A stretch of DNA of 64,000 bases from Lysinibacillus agricola. GTDB lineage: Bacteria > Bacillota > Bacilli > Bacillales_A > Planococcaceae. Shown in pieces: positions 7,090-16,267 of the stretch. The notes under the pieces were generated by a model. The model saw only the letters and a program-made list of their open reading frames with translations, was not told where the DNA came from and searched no databases. Both the position numbers and the translations under genes were made by a program. The DNA lies in contig NZ_CP067341.1 in the NCBI RefSeq assembly GCF_016638705.1, positions 995,501-1,059,500 of the forward strand. The letters are read 5' to 3'. Numbering within the stretch: position 1 is the stretch's first letter; the number at the start of each line of letters is the position of its first letter.

Positions 7090-8367
7090 ATGCTAGTAGA
7101 GTTTAGAGTGAAAAATTGCTTAAGTTATAAGGATGAAACGCTATTTTCGATGGTGGCGGGAAGCCGTATTCGAAAATTAAAGGACACACATACGATGAAA
7201 TTTGACTCATTTCGCCTTGTAAAAAGTGCCTTTATTTTCGGACCAAATGGAAGTGGAAAATCGAACTTATTCACTGCTATTAAAGTGTTGCGTTCTTTGT
7301 TGTTTAACTTTGAAAATCTTAATAATGTTAAACAACTACGTTTGCCCTACCAGCCGTTTAAGTTAGGAGGTCAGCAGGAGAAACCGACAGAATTTATGCT
7401 TTCATTATTACTAGATGGGGTACTGTATGATTACGAGGTACAGTATAATGCATCACAGGTACTTTATGAAGGCCTAACTAAAACGACAAAATCCTTGAAA
7501 GAGAAGCTCTTTAATAGACAATGGGATGGGACAGAATATTTGTATGAAACTGCCGAAAGCACAGCGCTAGAGCTGACAAAATATACGCGTAATAATACAG
7601 CGTTCTTATCAGTATTAAATGTCTTTAATGACCCAGACGCTACGAAAATATTTGATTGGTTTTTACATAAAATACTGTTTTTAGATGAAGCAAATCGGTT
7701 ATCAAGTCATCCGCTTATTCGTAAACTTGAAGAGGAGCCATTTAAGAAGGAAGTCATTAAGTTACTAAAGATTGCAGACTTTTCTATTCAAGATGTGACA
7801 GCAAGACGAGTTGAGCGTAGAGAGAAAAATACCATTGGCTATGATTTTGACACGCCCGAGGTTATTCAAGAGGTGGATGTCGATTTGCACTATTTGTCGT
7901 TCGATGAAGCAGGTGCGCCGATCGGGACAGAGACGATCAATTGGACGATGGATTCAAAGGGTACAGTCCGTATGCTGCATTTAGCATGTATCATGATAGA
8001 TGCATACAATAAAGGAAAGACTATCTTTATAGATGAATTTGATACAGCATTTCATGTGTCTATCTGCGAATTTTTAATGGCCATTATGAACAGCAAGCGT
8101 AATGTTACAAATCAATTTGTTGTCACAAGTCACGAAATTGATTTATTAGATCAGTCACTCCGTTCCGATCAAATATGGTTTGTGAATAAAAGCTTTAAAA
8201 ATGAATCCGAGTTATACTCCTTATTTGATTTTGCAGATTTGCAGAAGAAACGTGGAGATATTTCCTATGCTAAGCGTTACTTAAAGGGAGAATTCGGGGC
8301 AACACCGGTTATTAATGAATATTTATCCGATCAATATTTAAAAGAAGTGGAGGTATCCGAGCAGTGA
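7090..8367 (+). CDS. RloA-like AAA-family ATPase, probable phage-defence component
   Basis: Predicted 425-aa ABC/SMC-like ATPase of the AAA_21 (AbiLi/RloA) type. The N-terminus VEFRVKNCLSYKDET is characteristic, Walker A is GPNGSGKSN near residue 51, Walker B with its glutamate is TIFIDEFD near residue 310, and TSHEIDLLD follows as the switch region. ATG 7090 was chosen because it lies 7 nt after AACGGGGG; an in-frame TTG at 7072 lacks a site. It overlaps the next gene by 4 bp. Paired ATPase and RloB genes are known as abortive-infection (AbiL) or RloAB modules; function here is inferred from that pairing. Confidence 0.88.
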   Translation: MLVEFRVKNCLSYKDETLFSMVAGSRIRKLKDTHTMKFDSFRLVKSAFIFGPNGSGKSNLFTAIKVLRSLLFNFENLNNVKQLRLPYQPFKLGGQQEKPTEFMLSLLLDGVLYDYEVQYNASQVLYEGLTKTTKSLKEKLFNRQWDGTEYLYETAESTALELTKYTRNNTAFLSVLNVFNDPDATKIFDWFLHKILFLDEANRLSSHPLIRKLEEEPFKKEVIKLLKIADFSIQDVTARRVERREKNTIGYDFDTPEVIQEVDVDLHYLSFDEAGAPIGTETINWTMDSKGTVRMLHLACIMIDAYNKGKTIFIDEFDTAFHVSICEFLMAIMNSKRNVTNQFVVTSHEIDLLDQSLRSDQIWFVNKSFKNESELYSLFDFADLQKKRGDISYAKRYLKGEFGATPVINEYLSDQYLKEVEVSEQ

Positions 8368-8939
8368 GAGTACGTCAACAAGGGAATCGAACACTGCGTA
8401 AAACAATTTTAATTTATTGTGAAGGTGAAACCGAACGCATTTATTTTGAGCAACTGCGTATTTTAAAGCGCTCCAAAATGGTAAGTGTCAAAATAAAAAA
8501 CGTTAAGCGTTCGGCTATTAAGCTTGCCCAGCATGCCTATCGAGATTCAAGCTATCAATATTTTGATGAGGTTTGGATTGTTTTTGATAAGGATGATTTA
8601 ACCGAAAAGCAATTAGAGGAAGTGAATGACTTTTGTGAGGAGAATAATATTCATATTGCCTATTCAAATGAAGCGTTCGAATTATGGCTACTGTTGCATT
8701 TTGAAGAGGTCGATATATCTGAAAAGTATCCTCGTGCAGTATTAAATGACAAGATGGAGCAGCATCTTGGAATAACACGTTATTTTCGTCATAAAGCGGA
8801 TGAGTCAGTCATTGCACCTATCGCACTTCGACATGAGGTTGCTATTAAAAATTGCACAGATATGATGGCACTTCGCAAGACAGAAAGCCGTGACAATCCT
8901 TATTGCAACATACATGAAATGATAAAATACATATTTTAA
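8364..8939 (+). CDS. RloB-like protein (TOPRIM-like nuclease candidate)
   Basis: 191-aa protein of the RloB/AbiLii family. The opening RKTILIYCEGETERIYFEQL carries the conserved glutamate, and DEVWIVFDKDD near residue 70 carries the aspartates expected of a TOPRIM-like fold; AYSNEAFELWLLLHFE is a further family hallmark. Starts at GTG 8364 inside the stop of the ATPase gene (GTGA overlap), so the two are translationally coupled. In known systems the ATPase senses infection and the RloB partner acts as effector, probably on nucleic acid. No toxin or modification genes are next to it, so it appears to be a free-standing two-gene module. Confidence 0.87.
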   Translation: MRVRQQGNRTLRKTILIYCEGETERIYFEQLRILKRSKMVSVKIKNVKRSAIKLAQHAYRDSSYQYFDEVWIVFDKDDLTEKQLEEVNDFCEENNIHIAYSNEAFELWLLLHFEEVDISEKYPRAVLNDKMEQHLGITRYFRHKADESVIAPIALRHEVAIKNCTDMMALRKTESRDNPYCNIHEMIKYIF

Positions 8940-8948
8940 TGCCAATTA

Positions 8949-8985
8949 GCAGATTTTATATAACTTAATGGATAATCTGCCACTT
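8949..8985 (+). terminator. Weak terminator after rloB-like gene
   Basis: GCAGATT (8949-8955) pairs with AATCTGC (8974-8980), followed by CACTTTTAC. Short T-tract, so efficiency is uncertain. Confidence 0.45.
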
Positions 8986-9038
8986 TTACATCTCATCACA
9001 AAAGGTGGGAATAACAATTATTAAAAGTATGACATATA

Positions 9039-9140
9039 TTAAGATGATCTTCGTTACGACTGGGCGACTCCTTTCAATGCGACGATGACAACTAAGATTT
9101 ATTTATCCACTACTCAAAAATGTAGATAAATAAATTTCTT
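9039..9140. other. Intergenic segment before the glpD leader
   Basis: In the 8940-9406 gap. A fragment resembling part of the family A repeat (tacgactgggcgactcc) is at about 9053-9071. A long AT hairpin (AAGATTTATTTATC at 9094 with GATAAATAAATTTCTT ending 9140) follows, without a T-run. No gene seen. Confidence 0.4.
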
Positions 9141-9257
9141 GTAATGGGGAATAAATAACATCAGAAGCCATGACAATTGAACAGTACATATGAACGTTCT
9201 AAACCTATAAATGATTGAAAAGTGCATGTTGTATTTGTATTATTTAGCCTATCTAAC

Positions 9258-9286
9258 TTGCCTTTTCTTTCTAAACACATTACAAT
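9258..9286 (+). promoter_or_regulatory. glpD promoter
   Basis: TTGCCT at 9258-9263, 17-bp spacer, TACAAT at 9281-9286. It lies about 30 bp upstream of the leader terminator and fits sigma-A. Confidence 0.65.
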
Positions 9287-9317
9287 GGAGTTAAGTTAAT
9301 ATAAGGTTTGAGCGATT

Positions 9318-9378
9318 GAGAGACCATTAAAAACATATGTACATTTTGTACATGTGCTTTTAATGGTCTCTTCTTTTT
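9318..9378 (+). terminator. GlpP-type leader terminator (attenuator) of glpD
   Basis: A stem of about 25 bp: GAGACCATTAAAA pairs with TTTTAATGGTCTC, and ACATATGTACA with TGTACATGTGC, followed by TTCTTTTTC. It lies between promoter and coding region, so it must be read through for expression. In Bacillus subtilis the glpD leader terminator is overcome by GlpP with glycerol-3-phosphate; glpP is present at 11178. Confidence 0.85.
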
Positions 9379-9406
9379 CGTTCTTAAATTAAGGAGGAAT
9401 TTCATT

Positions 9407-11050
9407 ATGAGTACGGCTTCAGCAACACAACGTCAACAAACGATTGAAGAATTACAAAGTAAAGAATACGATTTATTGGTGATTGGTGGCGGTATTACAG
9501 GTTGTGGTATCGCACTTGATGCAATTGCTCGTGGACTATCTGTAGCGTTAGTTGAAATGCAAGACTTCGCTGCTGGGACTTCTAGTCGTTCGACAAAATT
9601 AGTGCACGGTGGACTTCGTTATTTAAAACAATTTGAAATAAAAGAGGTTGCAGAATTAGGGAAAGAGCGTGCGATCGTTTATGAAAATGGACCACATGTA
9701 ACAACGCCGGTTTGGATGTTACTTCCATTCCACAAAGGAGGCACATTCGGTAAATTCTCAACGAATGTTGGCTTACGTGTCTATGATTTTTTAGCAGGGG
9801 TTAAACGTTCTGAGCGTCGATATATGTTAAATCCCGCAAAAACGATGGAAAAAGAACCTTTGGTCAAAGCTAAGGAATTACGTGGCGGTGGTGTATATGT
9901 AGAATATCGTACAGATGATGCACGTTTGACAGTCGAAGTTGCTAAAGCTGCTATTGAAAAAGGTGCTACACTCATTAACTATACAAAGGCAGAAAACTTT
10001 TTATACAATGAAGAAAAGAAAATTAATGGTATCGTAGTACAAGATTTGATTGCCCATAACGCATTTAATATTCGTGCAAAAAAAGTTGTGAATGCTGCTG
10101 GTCCATGGGTAGATGAAGTTCGTACTATTGAAGGGAAACAAAATGGTAAGCACTTAATTTTATCAAAAGGTGTGCACATCGTTTTTGATGAATCAAAATT
10201 TCCACTACGTCAAGCTGTCTATTTTGATACACCTGATGGTCGTATGGTGTTTGCGATTCCTCGAAATGGGAAAACGTATGTTGGAACAACAGATACATTT
10301 TACGAAGGCGATGCCCGTGAAATGAATATCCATCAAGAAGATCGTGATTATATTATGAAGGCAATTCATTATATGTTCCCAAAAGTTAAAGTCACTGATG
10401 CAGATATCGAATCTAGCTGGGCAGGTGTACGCCCATTAATTCATGAGGAAGGTAAAAATCCATCTGAAATTTCTCGTAAGGACGAAGTATGGGAATCACC
10501 TTCGGGTCTTGTGACAATCGCTGGCGGTAAATTAACAGGTTATCGTAAAATGGCTGAAACAGTTTTAAATAAGATTGCCCAAGATTTAGAGAAACGCTTT
10601 GGGATTTCATCAAAACCATGTCATACAAAGAATATTCAAATATCTGGTGGAGATGTTGGAGGCTCCCAAAACTTAGATGCCTTCGTGTCAAAACGAACAA
10701 AAATGGGTGTCGATATCGGATTATCAGAAGAGGAAGCAAAACATTTAGCACATCATTACGGTTCTAATGTGGACACAGTTTTTGAATATGCCAAAGAAAA
10801 GCATCCTGTTTTACCACAAGGGCTATATGCTCAGCTACTGTATGGTATTCATCATGAAATGGTTGTTCATCCAAACGACTTTATGATTCGTCGTACAGCA
10901 TATATGTTCTTTAATATCGACCTTGTAAAACAATATAAAGATGCGATATTAGATGAAATGGCAAAACAATTACAATGGTCTCCTGAACAACGTACACAAT
11001 ATGAAAAAGATTTAAATTTAGAAATAACAAGAGCTACTACTGCATTATAA
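9407..11050 (+). CDS. glpD: Aerobic glycerol-3-phosphate dehydrogenase
   Basis: FAD flavoenzyme (547 aa) that oxidises sn-glycerol-3-phosphate to dihydroxyacetone phosphate and passes electrons to the membrane quinone pool. The Rossmann motif [17 protein letters not shown] is near residue 24, and [17 protein letters not shown] follows, both typical of GlpD. Length is that of the Bacillus enzyme. The ATG follows AAGGAGG. Expression is controlled by the leader terminator upstream. It is followed by a repeat fragment, then glpP, glpF and glpK in the same orientation. Confidence 0.97.
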   Translation: MSTASATQRQQTIEELQSKEYDLLVIGGGITGCGIALDAIARGLSVALVEMQDFAAGTSSRSTKLVHGGLRYLKQFEIKEVAELGKERAIVYENGPHVTTPVWMLLPFHKGGTFGKFSTNVGLRVYDFLAGVKRSERRYMLNPAKTMEKEPLVKAKELRGGGVYVEYRTDDARLTVEVAKAAIEKGATLINYTKAENFLYNEEKKINGIVVQDLIAHNAFNIRAKKVVNAAGPWVDEVRTIEGKQNGKHLILSKGVHIVFDESKFPLRQAVYFDTPDGRMVFAIPRNGKTYVGTTDTFYEGDAREMNIHQEDRDYIMKAIHYMFPKVKVTDADIESSWAGVRPLIHEEGKNPSEISRKDEVWESPSGLVTIAGGKLTGYRKMAETVLNKIAQDLEKRFGISSKPCHTKNIQISGGDVGGSQNLDAFVSKRTKMGVDIGLSEEEAKHLAHHYGSNVDTVFEYAKEKHPVLPQGLYAQLLYGIHHEMVVHPNDFMIRRTAYMFFNIDLVKQYKDAILDEMAKQLQWSPEQRTQYEKDLNLEITRATTAL

Positions 11051-11057
11051 TAAAAAT

Positions 11058-11088
11058 GAAGGTCGTCTTCATGGCGACCTGACTTTTT
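11058..11088 (+). terminator. Terminator after glpD
   Basis: AGGTCG..CGACCT stem followed by GACTTTTT. Confidence 0.6.
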
Positions 11089-11165
11089 AACTTCTTTCAG
11101 CGGGTGCCCAAACACCCTGAAATATAGGGAATCAGTCTAAGAACACCACGTCCTGTGGCATATAA
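11088..11165. repeat. Partial family B dispersed repeat between glpD and glpP
   Basis: Begins with aacttctttcagcgggtg, as the copy at 45332 does, then a short hairpin (CCACGTCCTGTGG). Only a fragment of the family. Confidence 0.5.
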
Positions 11166-11177
11166 AGGGGGAATCAA

Positions 11178-11741
11178 ATGAATTTCAATAATCAACAAAT
11201 TATTCCCGCTGCACGAACAGTGAAGCAATTTGATGAAATATTAAATAGTCGATTCGAATACATTGTTCTATTAGAAGTGCATATTAGTTTGCTCATGTCG
11301 ATAAAACGAGAGGCGGATCGGAACGGTAAAAAATTAATTATTCATGCAGATTTAATTCATGGCTTAAAAACGGATAACTTTGCAGCTGATTTTTTATGTA
11401 ATGATATCCGTCCGGCAGGAATAATTTCCACTCGCTCTAATATGTTAATAAAAGCAAAAGCTCGTGGGATTATTGCTATTCAGCGTGTCTTTTTAATTGA
11501 TACGATCGCGCTTGAAAAAAGCTTTTCAATGATTGAATCAGCAAAGCCAGATTATATTGAATTATTACCAGGTATCATTCCTTCTATGATTTCAGAAGTG
11601 CACCAGCGTACAAAAATTCCTGTTATTACAGGTGGACTAGTCCGCACGGCTGAAAGTATAGAGGAGGCTTTATCAGCTGGAGCAGTAGCGATTACAACTT
11701 CAAATAAGAACTTGTGGGAAAATTTCCAAAAATATTGTTGA
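11178..11741 (+). CDS. glpP: Glycerol uptake operon antiterminator GlpP
   Basis: RNA-binding antiterminator of 187 aa. In Bacillus it binds glp leader mRNA when glycerol-3-phosphate is present and prevents termination ahead of glpD and glpFK. The sequence is a TIM-barrel-like fold with ADLIHGLKTD, IISTRSNMLIKAKARG and PVITGGLVRT, all GlpP hallmarks. The ATG follows AAAGGGGGAATC. It sits between glpD and glpF rather than ahead of glpF-glpK-glpD as in B. subtilis. The glpF promoter overlaps its stop codon. Confidence 0.94.
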   Translation: MNFNNQQIIPAARTVKQFDEILNSRFEYIVLLEVHISLLMSIKREADRNGKKLIIHADLIHGLKTDNFAADFLCNDIRPAGIISTRSNMLIKAKARGIIAIQRVFLIDTIALEKSFSMIESAKPDYIELLPGIIPSMISEVHQRTKIPVITGGLVRTAESIEEALSAGAVAITTSNKNLWENFQKYC

Positions 11742-11766
11742 CTATGTATACTATTTTCTCTACACT
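11738..11766 (+). promoter_or_regulatory. glpFK promoter
   Basis: TTGACT at 11738-11743, 17-bp spacer, TACACT at 11761-11766. The -35 overlaps the glpP stop codon. Confidence 0.7.
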
Positions 11767-11798
11767 GTACATAAGTTAAAAAGCGCGTGGTTAGGAAA

Positions 11799-11863
11799 AG
11801 GAACCCACATTTATTCATCTGCATTATAACGTGCAGCTTGTTTAAGTGTGGGTTTCTTTTTTT
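11799..11863 (+). terminator. GlpP-type leader terminator of glpFK
   Basis: GGAACCCACATTT pairs with AAGTGTGGGTTTC, with a small inner hairpin CTGCA..TGCAG, followed by a T-run. Position between promoter and glpF parallels the glpD leader, so GlpP control is expected. Confidence 0.85.
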
Positions 11864-11896
11864 ACTAAGTGCACTATTACAAAGGGGGGTTCTTGT

Positions 11897-12700
11897 ATGT
11901 CAACATTTACAGCTGAACTTGTCGGCACGATGATTCTTATTTTATTCGGTGGTGGCGTTGTTGCAGGTGTATCACTGCACAAATCGAAAGGTTTTGGTGG
12001 TGGATGGGTAGTGATTACATTCGCTTGGGGTCTAGGCGTGGCTATGGCTGCATATGCTGTTGGTGGTATTAGTGGGGCTCATTTAAACCCTGCATTAACG
12101 ATCGCACTTGCTACAATTGGTAATTTCCCATGGGAAGACGTGCCTACTTACATTGCTGCACAATTGATTGGTGCATTTTTAGGTGCGGTACTCGTTTATT
12201 TTATGTATTTACCACATTGGAAGGGTACGAAAGATCCGGAAGCAAAACTGGCTGTATTTTCTACAATGCCTGCTATTAAACATCCATTATCAAATTTAAT
12301 TTCAGAAATGATTGGTACATTTATACTTGTTTTAGGTATTCTAGCATTAGGTACAAATACAATTACTGATGGCCTGAATCCATTTTTAGTTGGTATGTTA
12401 ATTGTAGTCATCGGGATGGCATTAGGAGGTCCTACTGGTTATGCAATTAACCCTGCTCGTGATTTAGGTCCAAGAATTGCTCACTTTTTCTTACCAATTC
12501 CAGGTAAACGTGACTCAGGATGGTCATATGCATGGGTTCCGGTAGTTGGTCCAATTATCGGTGGTACATTTGGTGCCCTATTTTTCCAACAAGTTTTTGA
12601 GGGGGAAAATAGTATCGCATTTTGGATACTAGCTATTATCGTAGTTATTATTTTTATCAGTGCTCAAATGACAGTGAAAAATGTTAAAAGTGAAGCGTAA
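11897..12700 (+). CDS. glpF: Glycerol uptake facilitator (aquaglyceroporin)
   Basis: Membrane channel (267 aa) for facilitated glycerol diffusion. The two pore motifs are visible: HLNPALT and INPARDLGPR, the latter ending with the glycerol-channel Asp. Six membrane segments plus two half-helices are consistent with the MIP family. ATG 11897 lies 7 nt after AAAGGGGGG; upstream in-frame codons fall in the terminator and were discarded. Glycerol entering here is trapped by GlpK encoded next. Confidence 0.96.
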   Translation: MSTFTAELVGTMILILFGGGVVAGVSLHKSKGFGGGWVVITFAWGLGVAMAAYAVGGISGAHLNPALTIALATIGNFPWEDVPTYIAAQLIGAFLGAVLVYFMYLPHWKGTKDPEAKLAVFSTMPAIKHPLSNLISEMIGTFILVLGILALGTNTITDGLNPFLVGMLIVVIGMALGGPTGYAINPARDLGPRIAHFFLPIPGKRDSGWSYAWVPVVGPIIGGTFGALFFQQVFEGENSIAFWILAIIVVIIFISAQMTVKNVKSEA

Positions 12701-12701
12701 A

Positions 12702-14364
<1,663 letters not shown>

Positions 14365-14387
14365 TAAAGATAGTTGAATAGAGATGA

Positions 14388-14478
14388 AAAAACCTTGATA
14401 GGCTGATTTGAAGCGGATCCAAGTTGTTAGACAAAAATCTAACTGGGGTTACTTCATTGGCCAATCAAGGTTTTGTTT
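14388..14478 (+). terminator. Terminator after glpK
   Basis: AAAACCTTGAT pairs with ATCAAGGTTTT across a loop that itself has pairing (GATTTGAAG / CTTCATTGG); T-rich downstream. Confidence 0.75.
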
Positions 14479-14516
14479 TAGGTAAACGATTAGAATATGT
14501 AGAATAAATTCTGTAA

Positions 14517-14745
14517 TTACCGGATTTTGCATTCGCTTTTTTAGAGAAGCAGCATCCTAGGTTTCCCTATTCTGTAATCGTGTTTGGAATTGAATTTAGC
14601 AACGCAATGGTTTTAGTTACCCTTCTTTTAGCACACCTAAATATTTGGGTATAATTAGGATTGTTTTGTCCATCAACCTGTCCAGTTAAGAATATATAAA
14701 GGATAACTTTTTAATCATTGAGTTGCATATGCAGCTCTTTTTTTC
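14517..14745 (+). other. Decayed segment with a short open fragment and a terminator
   Basis: An open stretch without a good start (14517-14654) would encode about 45 residues ending in MVLVTLLLAHLNIWV. A hairpin GAGTTGCATATGCAGCTC followed by seven T lies at 14723-14748. I do not recognise the product; it is most likely a remnant. Confidence 0.3.
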
Positions 14746-14825
14746 TATATTGAACTTACAGAGCAGGGTAGTTCAACAAAAGGATATGTTATGGTTAAAG
14801 ATATGAAATAACAAGTAAGAGGTAG

Positions 14826-14993
14826 GTCTACAGTGATCTGTCACATCGGTATGAACAATTGGAGGGCACACCTCTATGGGAAGCTATTAATAAAGGATTA
14901 AATGACCTTGTAGAGATTAACGATATTGAAGAAACGACAAGCAGAGAATACATAGTCGGCTACCTTTGCAAATTGATAAACGAATTAGTATAG
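14826..14993 (+). pseudogene. Remnant of an unidentified small gene
   Basis: Open frame of 55 residues directly after a stop and with no ATG/GTG/TTG at its beginning; an internal TTG at 14859 has no ribosome-binding site. Composition is protein-like (YEQLEGTPLWEAINKGL, then IEETTSREYIVGYL). A hairpin terminator follows at 15031. No family recognised. It probably lost its 5' end. Confidence 0.4.
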
Positions 14994-15030
14994 GTTGAAT
15001 AACAACAATCTTTTAGAAAATAGCTAAAAA

Positions 15031-15070
15031 AAGCATTCGGTTAACATATTTGTGCCGAATGCTTCTTCTT
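15031..15070. terminator. Bidirectional terminator
   Basis: AAGCATTCGG (15031-15040) pairs with CCGAATGCTT (15055-15064). A-rich on the left and T-rich on the right, so it can serve the fragments on both strands. Confidence 0.7.
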
Positions 15071-15300
15071 ATTTAAAAATCTTGTAAATAAAATCTAAAG
15101 TGGAAGAATGTTTTTTGATTTCATATTCTGTAAATCCAACCGAGTCATTTGAACCTTTTTTAGAAAAATATACTCTATTGAAGCTTTTGGCTTAATCGTC
15201 TTTTCGAATAAAGTAAAAATAGAGTTTAAATCTTTTTCTAGATTAATATTATCGGAATCAAAAGTGATCGTTCGTTTTCAATTAACTCTTTTTCAGATTC
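15071..15300 (-). pseudogene. Frameshifted remnant on the minus strand
   Basis: Reading leftwards, protein-like sequence switches frame at least twice: ESEKELIENER, then TFDSDNINLEKDLNSIFTLF..SIEYIF, then after a shift in a short A/T run near 15160, SKKGSNDSVGFTEYEIKK..IYKIFK and a stop at about 15071. No start codon is evident, and the lipoprotein gene ends immediately upstream, so the 5' end is missing. Function unknown. Confidence 0.5.
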
Positions 15301-15990
15301 TTATTTTTTATTTTCATAAAAACCAGTGATGCCTGGGTTTGCTTTTTTCATTTCCAGCAAAAATTCTTCTTTTGTATTTACATCCTTCAACTTTTTTATA
15401 TCTAATACAAGGGATCCTCTGTCATTTAGTTCTCTCGTATCTGAGACAATAATAAGGTCAAATGACGCACCACTTTGTTTTATTAATTTATGAACTTCGT
15501 ATAAGCGGTCAAAATCTTTTTCTTCAAAACTCTTAATATCCAAATGAGAAGTAGAATATAAAAAACCCCAAATATCATCTTTCACTTCGCTAAAAAACAC
15601 TCTAGGTTCATCATTAAATGATTCGTTGAATCCAAGTTTTTTGATTTCTGGAATAACTTCATCTAATTTGTGTAGTTCCGTATCCGCTGCTAATGCGGTT
15701 GAATAATTGTCTCTAATTAAATGTTTATTTCTGTAATTCAATTTAGGCTCATCTTCCGCTGAATACGAATTTACTACAACAGTAAATTCTAATTCTTGAT
15801 GGTCAACAGGAGAAACAACGTATGAATCTTTACCTAATTCTAACGAATTTTTATCCGAACTTTTTATTACGATGTCAAATCCGTGTGTATCTTTCACATA
15901 ATCCTTAATTAATTGATCGTTAGAAAGAGAATTACATGCACCTAAAATCATTACTAAAAATAAAGAAAACATCATAAATACTTTTTTCAA
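15301..15990 (-). CDS. Hypothetical lipoprotein
   Basis: 229-aa secreted protein with a type II signal peptide (MKKVFMMFSLFLVMILGAC; lipobox LGAC at residues 16-19), so it is expected to be lipid-anchored on the outer face of the membrane. The remainder is hydrophilic and mixed alpha/beta, with no recognised domain. Start is TTG at 15990 with CGGGGAC upstream; an ATG five codons in is the alternative. The end abuts a frameshifted remnant in the same orientation, suggesting both belonged to a former operon. Confidence 0.75.
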   Translation of the reverse strand: MKKVFMMFSLFLVMILGACNSLSNDQLIKDYVKDTHGFDIVIKSSDKNSLELGKDSYVVSPVDHQELEFTVVVNSYSAEDEPKLNYRNKHLIRDNYSTALAADTELHKLDEVIPEIKKLGFNESFNDEPRVFFSEVKDDIWGFLYSTSHLDIKSFEEKDFDRLYEVHKLIKQSGASFDLIIVSDTRELNDRGSLVLDIKKLKDVNTKEEFLLEMKKANPGITGFYENKK

Positions 15991-16267
15991 TTTTTTTGTC
16001 CCCGATTAAATTGCAAAATTAAAAAGTAATAGTAATTATAGCAGAGGAATATCTTTTTAAAAATATTTGCTAACAATAATAAGAAAGTAAAATGAGGGTT
16101 CTATGATGTAGCGACTTTTTGTGCTAAAGGGACAGAATAGTTATTTTGTCGTAAATCAAGAAATAATTGTGAAAGTTCTTCTATAGCAACGCCTTGAAGC
16201 ATGTTTATTCCATAAAAACATATAGTATATATTGAGAATTATGAGTATTGGAATGAAAGGGGATTGC

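Noticed and set aside
9160..9240. Possible CcpA (cre) site in the glpD upstream region
   Set aside because: The candidate near tgaacgttc lacks the required spacing of the cre consensus.
16100..16260. Possible PerR box upstream of the catalase gene
   Set aside because: The AT-rich stretch near 16220-16245 does not match the known PerR consensus well enough.
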